The notes below the pieces were generated by a model. It was not told the origin of the DNA and did not search any database. It was given only the letters and a program-made list of their open reading frames with translations. A stretch of DNA of 64,000 bases from positions 62,001-126,000 of the forward strand of contig NZ_JACHGJ010000006.1 in the NCBI RefSeq assembly GCF_014207565.1, read 5' to 3'. The position numbers were made by a program, and so were the translations under genes. This document shows, piece after piece, positions 18,702 to 27,397 of this stretch. Source of the stretch: Spirochaeta isovalerica (GTDB lineage Bacteria; Spirochaetota; Spirochaetia; DSM-2461). The first letter of the stretch is position 1. Every line of letters starts with the position of its first letter.

Positions 18702-19607
18702 ATGTCTAGAATTATAATTGGCATACATGGTATGGGTAATAAACCCGATAGGAAATTGCTTCAAAAGTGGTGGAAGCAAGCCGTAAAAGAAGGATTGAAA
18801 CCCTATGGGAGATGGCTTTTTTTCCGATTTAAGCTTGTGTACTGGGCTCCGGTTCTTCATCCCGAACCTCTTGATCCCCAGATTGTAGATAAAGATCATC
18901 CCCTGTATCTACGGGAGAGATATACCCCTGCTGAAAGCATCAGCTCTCCACCTGCCGCAACAGCTCTGAGAAAAAAGCTGAGGAATCGGTTCAACGAACA
19001 GCTTGATCATATATTTCTCGATGAAGAAGGGGCATTGCGCTTTAACGGATTGACCAATCTTATTCTGAAAAACTTTGTTAAAGATATAGATGCCTACTAT
19101 GGCAGGAATATTGATGACAGAAGCCGGACGACTGAAAAAGATGCCATCTGCAATCTTCTAGCACAGACTTTGAAAAAGCATAGAAGAAAAAAAATCCTGC
19201 TGATAGCCCATTCCATGGGATCTATCATCGCATGGGATGTGCTTAAGGAATACGCTCCCGAAGTAAAAATCGACACACTTGTAACGATTGGGTCTCCTTT
19301 GGGAATACCTGTTATACGTGGCAGGATTCTGAAGGAGAGAAAGAATCCATCAGTGGATAAGAATAGAAAAGCAGAGACTCCGGAGAATATCTCCAGGGCC
19401 TGGTATAATCTGGCAGATTTCAATGACAGCGTGGCAATAAATTATGATCTGGCACCAGATTTTACTCCAAACAGCTCCGGAGTGTTTCCGGAAGACCTGC
19501 TTGTCGCGAATAAATATGAATATGATGGTAAGGAAAACCATCACAAATCATATGGATATCTCCGCTGTTCGGAAATGGCAGGGATCATCAGGAGGTTTCT
19601 CAATTGA
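18702..19607 (+). CDS. Alpha/beta-hydrolase (lipase/esterase-like)
   Basis: The protein starts with a strand and oxyanion-type motif IIIGIHGMGN, and the nucleophile elbow AHSMGS is near residue 168; these are the marks of an alpha/beta hydrolase of the lipase/PGAP1 type. TIGSPLGIP follows about 30 residues later, as in triacylglycerol lipases. The catalytic acid and histidine cannot be fixed by eye, although ENHHKSYGYL near the end is a good place for the histidine. No signal peptide or membrane helix is present, so it is cytoplasmic. The ORF could begin at 18651, but neither start has a good ribosome site; I chose 18702 because the fold starts there. It overlaps the exchanger gene by 4 bp. 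Substrate unknown. Confidence 0.72.
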   Translation: MSRIIIGIHGMGNKPDRKLLQKWWKQAVKEGLKPYGRWLFFRFKLVYWAPVLHPEPLDPQIVDKDHPLYLRERYTPAESISSPPAATALRKKLRNRFNEQLDHIFLDEEGALRFNGLTNLILKNFVKDIDAYYGRNIDDRSRTTEKDAICNLLAQTLKKHRRKKILLIAHSMGSIIAWDVLKEYAPEVKIDTLVTIGSPLGIPVIRGRILKERKNPSVDKNRKAETPENISRAWYNLADFNDSVAINYDLAPDFTPNSSGVFPEDLLVANKYEYDGKENHHKSYGYLRCSEMAGIIRRFLN

Positions 19608-20578
19608 TAGGACTCAGTTTTGTATTGATACTTTTGGGATTTGTCGCTCTGATTTCCGGTGCCGAGTTTCTTGTCAGATCTTCCTCGAGTCTGGCCAGGA
19701 GATTCGGCGTTTCCGAATTGGTCATAGGTTTGACAATTGTTGCATTCGGAACTTCTGCACCGGAACTGACAGTCAATCTTTTTTCATCTCTAAGCGGAGC
19801 TAACAGCATAACCCTGGGTAATATTTTAGGTAGCAATATCTTCAATATCCTCCTGATTCTGGGGATCTCCAGCCTTATTTATCCGCTGGAAGTTAAAAAA
19901 TCAACAACCTGGATTGAAATTCCTCTCTGTCTGTTATCGGGACTGGTTCTTCTTGTTCTGGCAAATGATGTTTTTCTTGATAAGGGAGCCGCTAACGACG
20001 TGTCACGCTCGGACGGGTTCATTCTACTGTTTTTTTTCATGATCTTTATGGCTTATACATTCCATGCCATGAGAGATGACAGCTTACAGATGCAGCAGAT
20101 TGCCGATGCGGTTGAAATAAAAATGACGAGAACTGTCTCTGCGCTTCTCGCCGGTCTGTTTCTTCTTTTTGCCGGAGGAAAACTTATCGTAGATAATTCC
20201 GTTGCCATAGCCGAATACTTCGGTGTATCACAGAGGATCATCGGACTGACCATAATTTCTACAGGAACCTCTCTGCCGGAACTTGCCACCTCGACTGTCG
20301 CGGCTTTCAGAAAAAAAACGGACATAGCAATAGGAAATATAGTCGGATCCAACATATTCAATGTCTTTTTTATATTAGGTATTTCAGCAGGAATCTCGCC
20401 CCTGGCGATCTTCGGAGATTCTTTCAATCCTGATTTGGCGCTTAATCTTATTGCAAGTATACTTCTTTTTCTCTTTGTGTTCACCGGAGGCGGTAGGAAA
20501 ATACAGAGATGGGAAGGCGGAGTTTTTTTAGTTCTATATGCGGGTTATCTGGTCAATCTGCTAACAAACCCGCAATAA
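19604..20578 (+). CDS. Na+/Ca2+ exchanger family protein (YrbG-like)
   Basis: A 324-residue inner-membrane antiporter of the CaCA superfamily with ten predicted helices. The two inverted alpha repeats are clear: GLTIVAFGTSAPELTVN followed by LGNILGSNIFNILLILG in the first half, and GLTIISTGTSLPELATS followed by IGNIVGSNIFNVFFILG in the second. The acidic residues in both PEL motifs bind the cation. It begins at TTG 19604, 8 nt after an AGGAGG ribosome site located inside the end of the hydrolase gene; a 4-bp overlap implies translational coupling. It probably exports Ca2+ in exchange for Na+ or H+. It converges on the decayed MscS gene. Confidence 0.92.
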   Translation: MIGLSFVLILLGFVALISGAEFLVRSSSSLARRFGVSELVIGLTIVAFGTSAPELTVNLFSSLSGANSITLGNILGSNIFNILLILGISSLIYPLEVKKSTTWIEIPLCLLSGLVLLVLANDVFLDKGAANDVSRSDGFILLFFFMIFMAYTFHAMRDDSLQMQQIADAVEIKMTRTVSALLAGLFLLFAGGKLIVDNSVAIAEYFGVSQRIIGLTIISTGTSLPELATSTVAAFRKKTDIAIGNIVGSNIFNVFFILGISAGISPLAIFGDSFNPDLALNLIASILLFLFVFTGGGRKIQRWEGGVFLVLYAGYLVNLLTNPQ

Positions 20579-20588
20579 AAGGAAAACA

Positions 20589-21468
20589 TTATTTTTTATC
20601 CAAATCGATTTTAATGCTTTTGCCTTCCGACTGCTCCAGATATGTCGTTGTCGTCGGGAAGGCGAACTCGATACCTTCTTTGTTGAATTGCTCCAGGATT
20701 TCCAAATTCACATTCTCCGAAAATTCTGTAAAGGCCCAGTAGTCGGCCGGTGCGTACCAGTAAATGTCCAGAATATTCAGCGATTCCGCATTGAACTCAT
20801 TTAAATAAACTCTCGGGGGAAAGTTCTCCATCATCCCTTCATGATCATTCAGGATATTTTTTATTATCTGCAGGGCCTGTTTCATTTTTTCCGGAGTAGT
20901 GGTGTAGGTCACTGTAATATTGGTCACCCGTTTCAGATAGGGTCTCCTTCCGATATTTTCTACAGGCTCCGATGGCCATCTGGTCGTTGGGAATGATAAC
21001 CTGGTTCCCGGCCAGAGCCAGAGCAAGGCCTCCGATTCCCGGTCCGGCAAGTAGAGAGGTAAAGGGTTTTCCTGTAACTATCTGGATGACTCCGAACAGA
21101 GCAAAGAAAATTAAAACAATTCTCAAGATCATGCGGATCATTTCCACTTTAAAAAGTACCTGATTCCTTTAATTACCGAAAGGATCATTCCCAAACCGGT
21201 CAGAAGATAAATGACGCCGAAATATACCATATCCCACGGGAATACAGGACTTTCGGGAAGTTTTATCATAAACAGATAGGCTGCTACCAGTTCAATGTGG
21301 ACAAAAGGTTTGAGCAAAAAGCCTGACAAAGCCAAAAAAACTAGATTTTTGCTTCTCCAGAATACCTAGGAGAATCTCTAAAATAAGATCGGCTATAATG
21401 AACAGTATCATGCCGATTGATAGAGCTTCCAGAGACCAGTCAGTAAACACACTTAGATATTGTTCCAT
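20589..21468 (-). pseudogene. MscS-family mechanosensitive channel, decayed
   Basis: Reading from 21468 downward, four frame segments join into one MscS-like protein. A run of seven A (21334-21340 on the plus strand) breaks the first frame; dropping one base joins LEKQKSSF to LALSGFLLKPFVHIELVA. A second shift lies in the T5 tract just before 21147; adding one T gives RYFFKVEMIRMILRI. The pore helix segment SLLAGPGIGGLALALAG is intact but is followed directly by NQVIIPNDQMA, so about 60 residues of the channel's beta domain are missing. A third indel near 20970 separates this from PVENIGRRPYLKR and the normal C-terminal domain. With three indels and a deletion it cannot encode a working channel. 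Confidence 0.8.
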
Positions 21469-21549
21469 ACTAAAAAGCATGTACCGTTAAAAAATATGAA
21501 TCAAGTTCATCCTGCTTTCTGAGCTCAATAGACTGAACTCATAATAAGT

Positions 21550-22593
21550 TCATTGTTCGGCTTTTTGCAGCGAACTTAAAAAATTGTTGAAATAACCCGT
21601 CAGGTCTTCGAGATTCAGTCTGTAATAGATCCTTTTGTTCCTGCCCAGGCTGATATCTATGATATTGAGACGGGTCAGTATTTTCATGTGATAACTGACA
21701 GTCGCTTTATTAAGCTCGAGCTCTTCCGCCAGTTCCGTGGAGTACCAGCTCTTGCGGCTTAGGAGCCGGATCATTTTCAGACGTGTCTCGTCGGAAACAG
21801 CTTTAAAAAAATCACCGATCTGTTTTTCCAGAAATTCGGGATCGAAAAGTTTTTCAAACTGGTATCCGTAATAGCAGAATATCCGGCATCCGCTCTGATG
21901 ATAGGACTGTTGTCCTCCACTCAGATAACCTATTGTAAAAAGATATTCTTCCTGGCTGTCGCACTGGTCGTCAAAGGAGACTTTTATTATGGATTTTTTA
22001 AACAAAGAGCTGTCTCTGCTGTATATTCCGCTGTGCTCTTTGACCTTTTCTTTAAGAAAACTCTCAATTTTCTCTTCCGCTTGTTCGAAGTAGGTGAAGT
22101 AAAACTGATCGAGAAAAAGACGGATTCTGTTCATGGTCTGTTCAGGAAATTTTTTAAGTTCCCTGTAGCTATCGATAATGGTTTCATCCATATCCAGAAC
22201 CGCCAGCTGGGCCTCAATCCTCTCGAAGCTTTGTTCTTCAGTCTCTTCGTTCCGGGTATCCTCCTCCTCTGTGGACAAAATGAACCCGAGGAGATCATCG
22301 GCGGACATTTTCTGAAGGATGTTGCGGAATTGTTTATAGTCGGAAGCTGTTCCCAGAACCCAGCTGGCAATAAGTGCGTAGGGAACCAGAACCGAGTCCC
22401 CGTAAAACAGCTTGAGGTCGCCTTTCATAGCGGGGCTGAGATCTTCATAGACGGAATCTATCAAATCCTCGACAAAAGCATCGGGTCTGGAAAAATCGGT
22501 GTATTTTTTAAACTCGTCATCATAAGATGCCAGATTATTCAGAAAAGAGTGAAACTCCATCAGCATATTATAGGTGAAATGATCGCCCGTCAC
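21550..22593 (-). CDS. ArsR-type transcriptional regulator with long N-terminal sensor region
   Basis: The last about 90 residues are a winged helix-turn-helix of the ArsR type: FFKAVSDETRLKMIRLL, then STELAEELELNKATVSYHMKIL and a wing NKRIYYRLN. The first 250 residues are unlike ordinary ArsR proteins (about 100 aa) and probably form a ligand- or protein-binding domain; the architecture resembles long ArsR regulators with a DUF5937-type N-terminus, though this is uncertain. The gene overlaps the upstream MFS gene by 4 bp, so regulator and transporter are made together. It probably represses or activates its own operon through sites in the 23.9-kb intergenic region. No cysteine-rich metal site is visible in the DNA-binding part. 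Confidence 0.82.
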   Translation of the reverse strand: MTGDHFTYNMLMEFHSFLNNLASYDDEFKKYTDFSRPDAFVEDLIDSVYEDLSPAMKGDLKLFYGDSVLVPYALIASWVLGTASDYKQFRNILQKMSADDLLGFILSTEEEDTRNEETEEQSFERIEAQLAVLDMDETIIDSYRELKKFPEQTMNRIRLFLDQFYFTYFEQAEEKIESFLKEKVKEHSGIYSRDSSLFKKSIIKVSFDDQCDSQEEYLFTIGYLSGGQQSYHQSGCRIFCYYGYQFEKLFDPEFLEKQIGDFFKAVSDETRLKMIRLLSRKSWYSTELAEELELNKATVSYHMKILTRLNIIDISLGRNKRIYYRLNLEDLTGYFNNFLSSLQKAEQ

Positions 22594-23855
22594 GCCGGCT
22601 CCTCTACAGCTTCCATTAATTCTATGTGGGTATCCAGTTCTTTGAATACGGGAGACAAAGCCATAATTATGACAATAACGATATTGAGAGAACCGGAAAC
22701 AGTCAATATGGCAAAGGGGGAGTAGTGTTCCGAAAGAAATCCGAAGAGCAGGTAGGCGATCGGCATGATTCCCAGGCAGACCGAACCGATAATGGAGCTG
22801 ACTCTTCCCAGATATTCGGGATCAACTCTTGTCTGGAAAAAGACTCCGACGGGCACATTGACGAAGGTGATCGAAGCGACCATAACAAAACCGAAAAGTG
22901 TTATCAGGCCAAGGGCGAAGTAGGAATTACCGAAAAAACCGTGCATGGCCACTCCCGCAAGAGTGAAGCACAACCCTTCTACAGTCAGCGCTTTGATCAA
23001 CAGATTTCTGGTCAACTTGCTGTTTCTCTTTCCGATAATGACGGCGCCGAAAAGAGCTCCCAGCGAAATAACTGACGAGGAAAGGCCGTATAGCTGCTCT
23101 TCGATTCCCATCTGCTCCACAATGGCCAGAGGTATGATGATTCCCAGTGATGAAAGAAAGAAATTCAGCATGAGTGCGCTCAATCCGATTCCGATCAGCA
23201 GATTATCCTTTCGCGTATAATCAAAACCGCTTCTCATATCTCTGAAGAAGGATTGTTTGACCGAAGCCTCTTTATTCGCTTTGTTGAAATTGAAATCGAT
23301 AAAGTATTCCGAGACTGATGACAGGAGAAAAGAAATACCGTTAATCAGCAGAAAAGCACCAATGGGAAAGATCGCGTAGATAACGCCACCGATCATGGGA
23401 GAAGCCAGATTGATTATGCTCTCCAGCGATTGACGGATCGAGCCGAGCCGCGTCAGCGATTCTATGCGCACGATATCTCTTTGCGCTGCTCCGAAGCTAT
23501 TGTCCAGGAGAACTGAGGAGATAGAAAGGAGCAGAGTCGTTCCGTATATAAGAGGGAGGGTCAGATCTCCCTTTAGAGTGTACATATAGAGAACTATCAT
23601 CAGAATCCCGCTGAAGAGATCCGATCCGACAATAAGTATTTTCTTATTCATTCTATCGGCAAAATTTCCCGCAAAGGGGCCGAGAAGAACCCGTGGCAAT
23701 ATGCCGAGCATCAGCGTCAAACCGAAGGACTGCCCCGAACCGGTGAGCTTTAAGACATAGAGACCGATGGCGAATGTATAGATCAGACTTCCGAGTCTTG
23801 ATACTGACATTCCGGCTACGGAAAGGGCTATATTCCTTTTTTCTTTTATTTCCAT
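22590..23855 (-). CDS. MFS transporter (drug efflux type)
   Basis: A 421-residue protein with about twelve hydrophobic segments, typical of the MFS_3/enterobactin-exporter group. The loop between helices 2 and 3 reads GILPRVLLGPFAGNFADRMNKK, which contains the conserved GxxADRxxRR-type motif A. The central loop near residue 200 is polar, and the second half repeats the pattern less clearly. It is the first gene of a minus-strand operon with the long ArsR regulator, an arrangement frequent for efflux pumps induced by their substrate. The ATG follows an AGAGG ribosome site. Substrate unknown; export of a toxic compound or antibiotic is the most likely role by family. Confidence 0.85.
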   Translation of the reverse strand: MEIKEKRNIALSVAGMSVSRLGSLIYTFAIGLYVLKLTGSGQSFGLTLMLGILPRVLLGPFAGNFADRMNKKILIVGSDLFSGILMIVLYMYTLKGDLTLPLIYGTTLLLSISSVLLDNSFGAAQRDIVRIESLTRLGSIRQSLESIINLASPMIGGVIYAIFPIGAFLLINGISFLLSSVSEYFIDFNFNKANKEASVKQSFFRDMRSGFDYTRKDNLLIGIGLSALMLNFFLSSLGIIIPLAIVEQMGIEEQLYGLSSSVISLGALFGAVIIGKRNSKLTRNLLIKALTVEGLCFTLAGVAMHGFFGNSYFALGLITLFGFVMVASITFVNVPVGVFFQTRVDPEYLGRVSSIIGSVCLGIMPIAYLLFGFLSEHYSPFAILTVSGSLNIVIVIIMALSPVFKELDTHIELMEAVEEPA

Positions 23856-23893
23856 ATTATCCTCTTATATAAGAATGATCTTACATTTATTTG

Positions 23894-23979
23894 TGTTTAA
23901 TCCATATCTAACATAACTCAAATTAAGATTTGTGTCTAATTAAATTTCATTAATATTTATATTAGATATGCATTAAACA
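23894..23979. promoter_or_regulatory. Inverted repeat, candidate operator of the MFS/ArsR operon
   Basis: GTTTAATCCATATCTAA (23895-23911) is repeated in inverted orientation as TTAGATATGCATTAAAC (23962-23978) with one mismatch in 17 bases; one more flanking pair (23894/23979) also matches. The arms are about 50 bp apart. Inside and beside them the word TTGTGTTTAAT (23891) recurs as TTGTGTCTAAT (23930). The site lies between the MFS start codon and divergent cvfB. Confidence 0.5.
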
Positions 23980-24089
23980 TAAATTTCCTATTCCATTTCT
24001 TTTCCCGGGGACTTATGATCTAAGATATTGAACATCACAGCTATTTATGTGATTATCCATTTCTGACTAATGAAATACAGGAAGTTAAA

Positions 24090-24932
24090 ATGCTTAAAAT
24101 AGGCGATTACAATAAACTGAAACTAAAGAAAATCGCAAAGGACAGAGCCTGGCTCGAAGCTGAAGGACAGGATATCGGCCTTCCCAAACGGGAAATCCCC
24201 GATGGAGCCCGGGAGGGGGATGTCATCCGGGTTTTTGTCTTTAACGATACGAGAGACGCGCTGAGGGCAACCACCGCTGAACCATCTGCCGTAGTAGGGC
24301 AGTTCGCCTATATGGTCGTTAAAACTGTGGAGAAATTCGGGGCTTTTCTGGAATGGGGAATTAAAAAAGACCTTTTTCTTCCGGAAAGACTGATGGTTAA
24401 AGCCGTTAAACCGGGCGAGAAAATCCTGGTAAGAGTTGTGGACAATCATGAAATGAGCGGCGTCGTCGCCGACGCGGACTGGAAGAAATATCTGAAAGAC
24501 GATCAGGTGGAAATGCTGAAGGAGGGACAGAAAGTCTCTCTCATTGCCATGGATACTTCAAATCTGGGCACGAGGGTTCTCGTTGACAACAGTTATGTGG
24601 GACTGGTTTACAAAGCAGAAGTCTACAGGGAGCCCTATGTCGGACAGAGAATGACCGGCTATGTCGTCAAGGTAAGAGAGGATGGTAAAATCGATATCTC
24701 CTTCAAGAGAAAGGGCTGGAACTCCGTTCTCGACACACAGGACGAGGTGTACAAAGCTTTGAAAAAAGCCGGAGGATTTCTCCCTCTCCACGATAAAAGC
24801 GAGCCGGATGAGATAAAAAACACTCTCAATATCAGCAAGAAGCTATTTAAAAAATCTGTTGGTAATCTTATGGCGAAAGGGTTGATAGAGCTGACAGATG
24901 AGGGGATTAAACTGAAAACCAAAAAGAAATAA
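24090..24932 (+). CDS. cvfB: S1-type RNA-binding protein CvfB (YitL family)
   Basis: The 280-residue protein has the CvfB plan: three S1-like beta barrels followed by a winged helix. The first barrel covers about residues 1-63 with GDYNKLKLKKI and the ARE GDVIRVFVF strand, the second covers 70-140 with KFGAFLEWGIKKDLFLP, the third 145-215 with GKIDISFKRK. The winged helix occupies 225-280 and ends in LTDEGIKLKTKKK. CvfB binds RNA and affects virulence gene expression in Staphylococcus; the general role is post-transcriptional control. The ribosome site AGGAAG precedes the ATG. The gene is monocistronic and shares a terminator with the convergent aconitase gene. Confidence 0.92.
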   Translation: MLKIGDYNKLKLKKIAKDRAWLEAEGQDIGLPKREIPDGAREGDVIRVFVFNDTRDALRATTAEPSAVVGQFAYMVVKTVEKFGAFLEWGIKKDLFLPERLMVKAVKPGEKILVRVVDNHEMSGVVADADWKKYLKDDQVEMLKEGQKVSLIAMDTSNLGTRVLVDNSYVGLVYKAEVYREPYVGQRMTGYVVKVREDGKIDISFKRKGWNSVLDTQDEVYKALKKAGGFLPLHDKSEPDEIKNTLNISKKLFKKSVGNLMAKGLIELTDEGIKLKTKKK

Positions 24933-24965
24933 TCCCCCCGCCGGACAAGGGCATTGAAGGGATTT

Positions 24966-25010
24966 AAAAAAAGGCTGCCGCAGGGATTATTCTTTGCAGC
25001 AGCCTTTTTA
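24966..25010. terminator. Bidirectional terminator between cvfB and aconitase
   Basis: GGCTGC (24973-24978) pairs with GCAGCC (24999-25004). Seven A precede and five T follow, so the A/T tract extends the stem and gives a T run in both directions. It can end both convergent transcripts. Confidence 0.85.
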
Positions 25011-25024
25011 TTTATAGTGAACTA

Positions 25025-27292
25025 TTAGCCGTTGGCGTCTCTCAGAGCATTGAGAGCTGAACCGGCTTTGTACCAGACTATCTGCTCATCATTGTATGTG
25101 TGGTTGAGCAGCATATCGTCCTTTGATCCGTCGCTGTGGATTACAACTGCTTTGAGTTGTTTGCCCGGCGCGAAGCTGTCAAGGCCTTCTAAAGTTATCC
25201 TGTCCTGCTCTTCGATGCAGTCATAATCATTGGAATCAGCAAAGGTCAGAGCCAGAATTCCCTGTTTTTTAAGATTCGTCTCGTGGATTCGCGCAAAACT
25301 TTTCGCAATAACGGCAGCGCCGCCCATAAAACGGGGACTCATGGCGGCATGCTCACGGCTCGAACCTTCTCCGTAATTGTCATCGCCGATTATAATCCAG
25401 GGGTGGCCGGCATCGCGATAGCCCGCAGCTGTATCGGAGAAAGCGATGTTCTTCTCTCCGGTCAGGAGGTTCGTCCCGGTACCGATTTCTCCTGTAAAGT
25501 AGTTCGTTGCACCGGTGAGCATATTTCCGGAGATATTTTCCAGGTGACCCCTGTATTTGAGCCACTTGCCGGCGGGGCTGATATGGTCGGTCGTGCATTT
25601 GCCTTTGGCTTTGCAGAGCACATACATATCTTTCAGTTCTTCCGGTTTGAAGGGCACAAAGGGCTTGAGAAGCTGGAGACGATCGGAGGTTTCTCTGACG
25701 ATTACCTCCACGCCTTTACCTTCAGGCATCTGAAATCCCGACGTGTCAGTTATAAACCCTTTGGGAGGCAGAGACGGCGCCTGGGGTGCCGAAAAGCGGA
25801 ACTCTCCCCCGTCGGGAGTTTTTATCGAATCTGTTGAAGGATTAAAGTCCAGGTTGCCGGTGAAGGCAATCATGGTAACCATTTCCGGACCGCCTATGAA
25901 AGAAAGGGTTGCTTTGTTCCCATCGTTTCTGGCGCGGAAGTTTCTGTTGAAACTGTTGACGATGGTATTCTTCTTACCCATTTCGATTCCCTGTCTGTCC
26001 CATTGTCCGATACAGGGGCCGCAGGCATTGGCCAGAACGGTTCCACCCGCTTTCTGCAGGATCTCCAGAATTCCGTCCCGTTCCGTCGTGTCTTTGACAA
26101 CATTTGATCCGGGGGAAATGAAGAAGGGAACTTTCATTTTCAGACCTGCTTTGACAGCCTGCTCCGCCAGATTAGCCGCTTTGGCAAGATCTTCGTAGGA
26201 CGAGTTGGTACAGGAGCCGATAAGCGCTGCCGATACTTCGAGGGGCCATTCGCCTTCTTCCGCCTTCTTGCGGATTTCGCTGATGGTTACGGCCGCGTCG
26301 GGGCTGTGGGGACCGGTCAGGTGCGGTTCCAGTTCGGAAAGATTGATTTCGATTATCTGGTCGTAGTAATCCTCCGGCTTGCTGTAGACTTCGCCGTCGG
26401 CCAGCAGGTTTTCTTTATTCGCCGCAGCGAGATCGGCCAGGTCGGCTCTTCCTGTGGCGCGGAGATAGATATCCATATTTTTATCGTAGGGGAATAGGGA
26501 ACAGGTGGCTCCCAGTTCCGCGCCCATATTGGTTATGGTGGCTTTTCCCGTACAGCTGATGGTATCGCATCCTTCTCCGAAGTACTCCATAACCCTGTTG
26601 GTACCGCCTTTTACAGTCAGTTCCCCGATGAGGTTGATAATGACATCTTTGGGCGAACACCAGCTGTTAAGTTTTCCTGTCAGTTTAACGCCTGTGATTC
26701 CGGGATTTTTCACTTCCCAGGGCAGTCCCGCCATGACATCGCAGGCATCGGCCCCGCCGACTCCGCAGGCCGCCATGGACAATCCGCCGGCATTGGGCGT
26801 ATGAGAGTCCGTACCGATCATCAGGCCACCGGGAAAGGCGTAATTTTCAAGAATAACCTGATGGATGATTCCGGCTCCGGGTTTCCAGAAACCGATACCG
26901 TAACGGCTGGAAACAGAGGAGAGGAAATCGTAAACTTCTTTGTTTTCATCAAGAGCTGTACTCATATCATGAGCCTCGCCCTCGCGTCCTCTTATCAGGT
27001 GATCGCAATGGGTCGTCGCCGGAACAGCTGACTCTTCACGACCCGTCAGCATAAACTGGAGCAGTGCCATCTGGGCGGTGGCATCCTGCATGGCAACACG
27101 ATCCGGCTGAAGGAGAAGAAAGCTTTTTCCTCTGGTCAGATTCTGGTTTTCCGGGTCGATCAGATGTCCGTAAAAGACTTTCTCAGTCAGTGTCAGCGGC
27201 CGGTTCAGCCGTTTCCGGATCACTTTCAGATTTTCAGATTGAGTGGAGTAGGTTTTCTTCACCTGATCTGCCGTCGTTTTCATTTCCGCCAT
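25025..27292 (-). CDS. Aconitate hydratase (mitochondrial-type)
   Basis: At 755 residues this is an aconitase of the mitochondrial clade, which is shorter than bacterial AcnA (about 890) and ordered differently from AcnB. The three iron-sulfur ligands are C361 (GSCTNSS) and C424 and C427 (ACGPCIGQW). Substrate motifs include QDATAQMALLQF (69-80), the histidine in TTHCDH (94-98) and TDSHTPNAGG (161-170). The C-terminal swivel domain carries the GSSREHAA active-site serine/arginine loop. It interconverts citrate and isocitrate. An AAAGGAG ribosome site lies 7 nt before the ATG. No other citrate-cycle gene is adjacent; the gene is monocistronic and divergent from sppA. Confidence 0.95.
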   Translation of the reverse strand: MAEMKTTADQVKKTYSTQSENLKVIRKRLNRPLTLTEKVFYGHLIDPENQNLTRGKSFLLLQPDRVAMQDATAQMALLQFMLTGREESAVPATTHCDHLIRGREGEAHDMSTALDENKEVYDFLSSVSSRYGIGFWKPGAGIIHQVILENYAFPGGLMIGTDSHTPNAGGLSMAACGVGGADACDVMAGLPWEVKNPGITGVKLTGKLNSWCSPKDVIINLIGELTVKGGTNRVMEYFGEGCDTISCTGKATITNMGAELGATCSLFPYDKNMDIYLRATGRADLADLAAANKENLLADGEVYSKPEDYYDQIIEINLSELEPHLTGPHSPDAAVTISEIRKKAEEGEWPLEVSAALIGSCTNSSYEDLAKAANLAEQAVKAGLKMKVPFFISPGSNVVKDTTERDGILEILQKAGGTVLANACGPCIGQWDRQGIEMGKKNTIVNSFNRNFRARNDGNKATLSFIGGPEMVTMIAFTGNLDFNPSTDSIKTPDGGEFRFSAPQAPSLPPKGFITDTSGFQMPEGKGVEVIVRETSDRLQLLKPFVPFKPEELKDMYVLCKAKGKCTTDHISPAGKWLKYRGHLENISGNMLTGATNYFTGEIGTGTNLLTGEKNIAFSDTAAGYRDAGHPWIIIGDDNYGEGSSREHAAMSPRFMGGAAVIAKSFARIHETNLKKQGILALTFADSNDYDCIEEQDRITLEGLDSFAPGKQLKAVVIHSDGSKDDMLLNHTYNDEQIVWYKAGSALNALRDANG

Positions 27293-27397
27293 AAAAAAGC
27301 TCCTTTAATCGCTCGGGCTCAAAAGTATATACGCCCTTTTTTTTAATTTGTTTTAGATGTAGTATACTCCCATACTACTTTAACGGAGTACCGGAAA

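Noticed and set aside
20589-21480. Programmed frameshifting in the MscS gene
   Set aside because: Three separate shifts plus a missing domain are better explained by decay; no slippery heptamer with a downstream pseudoknot was recognised.
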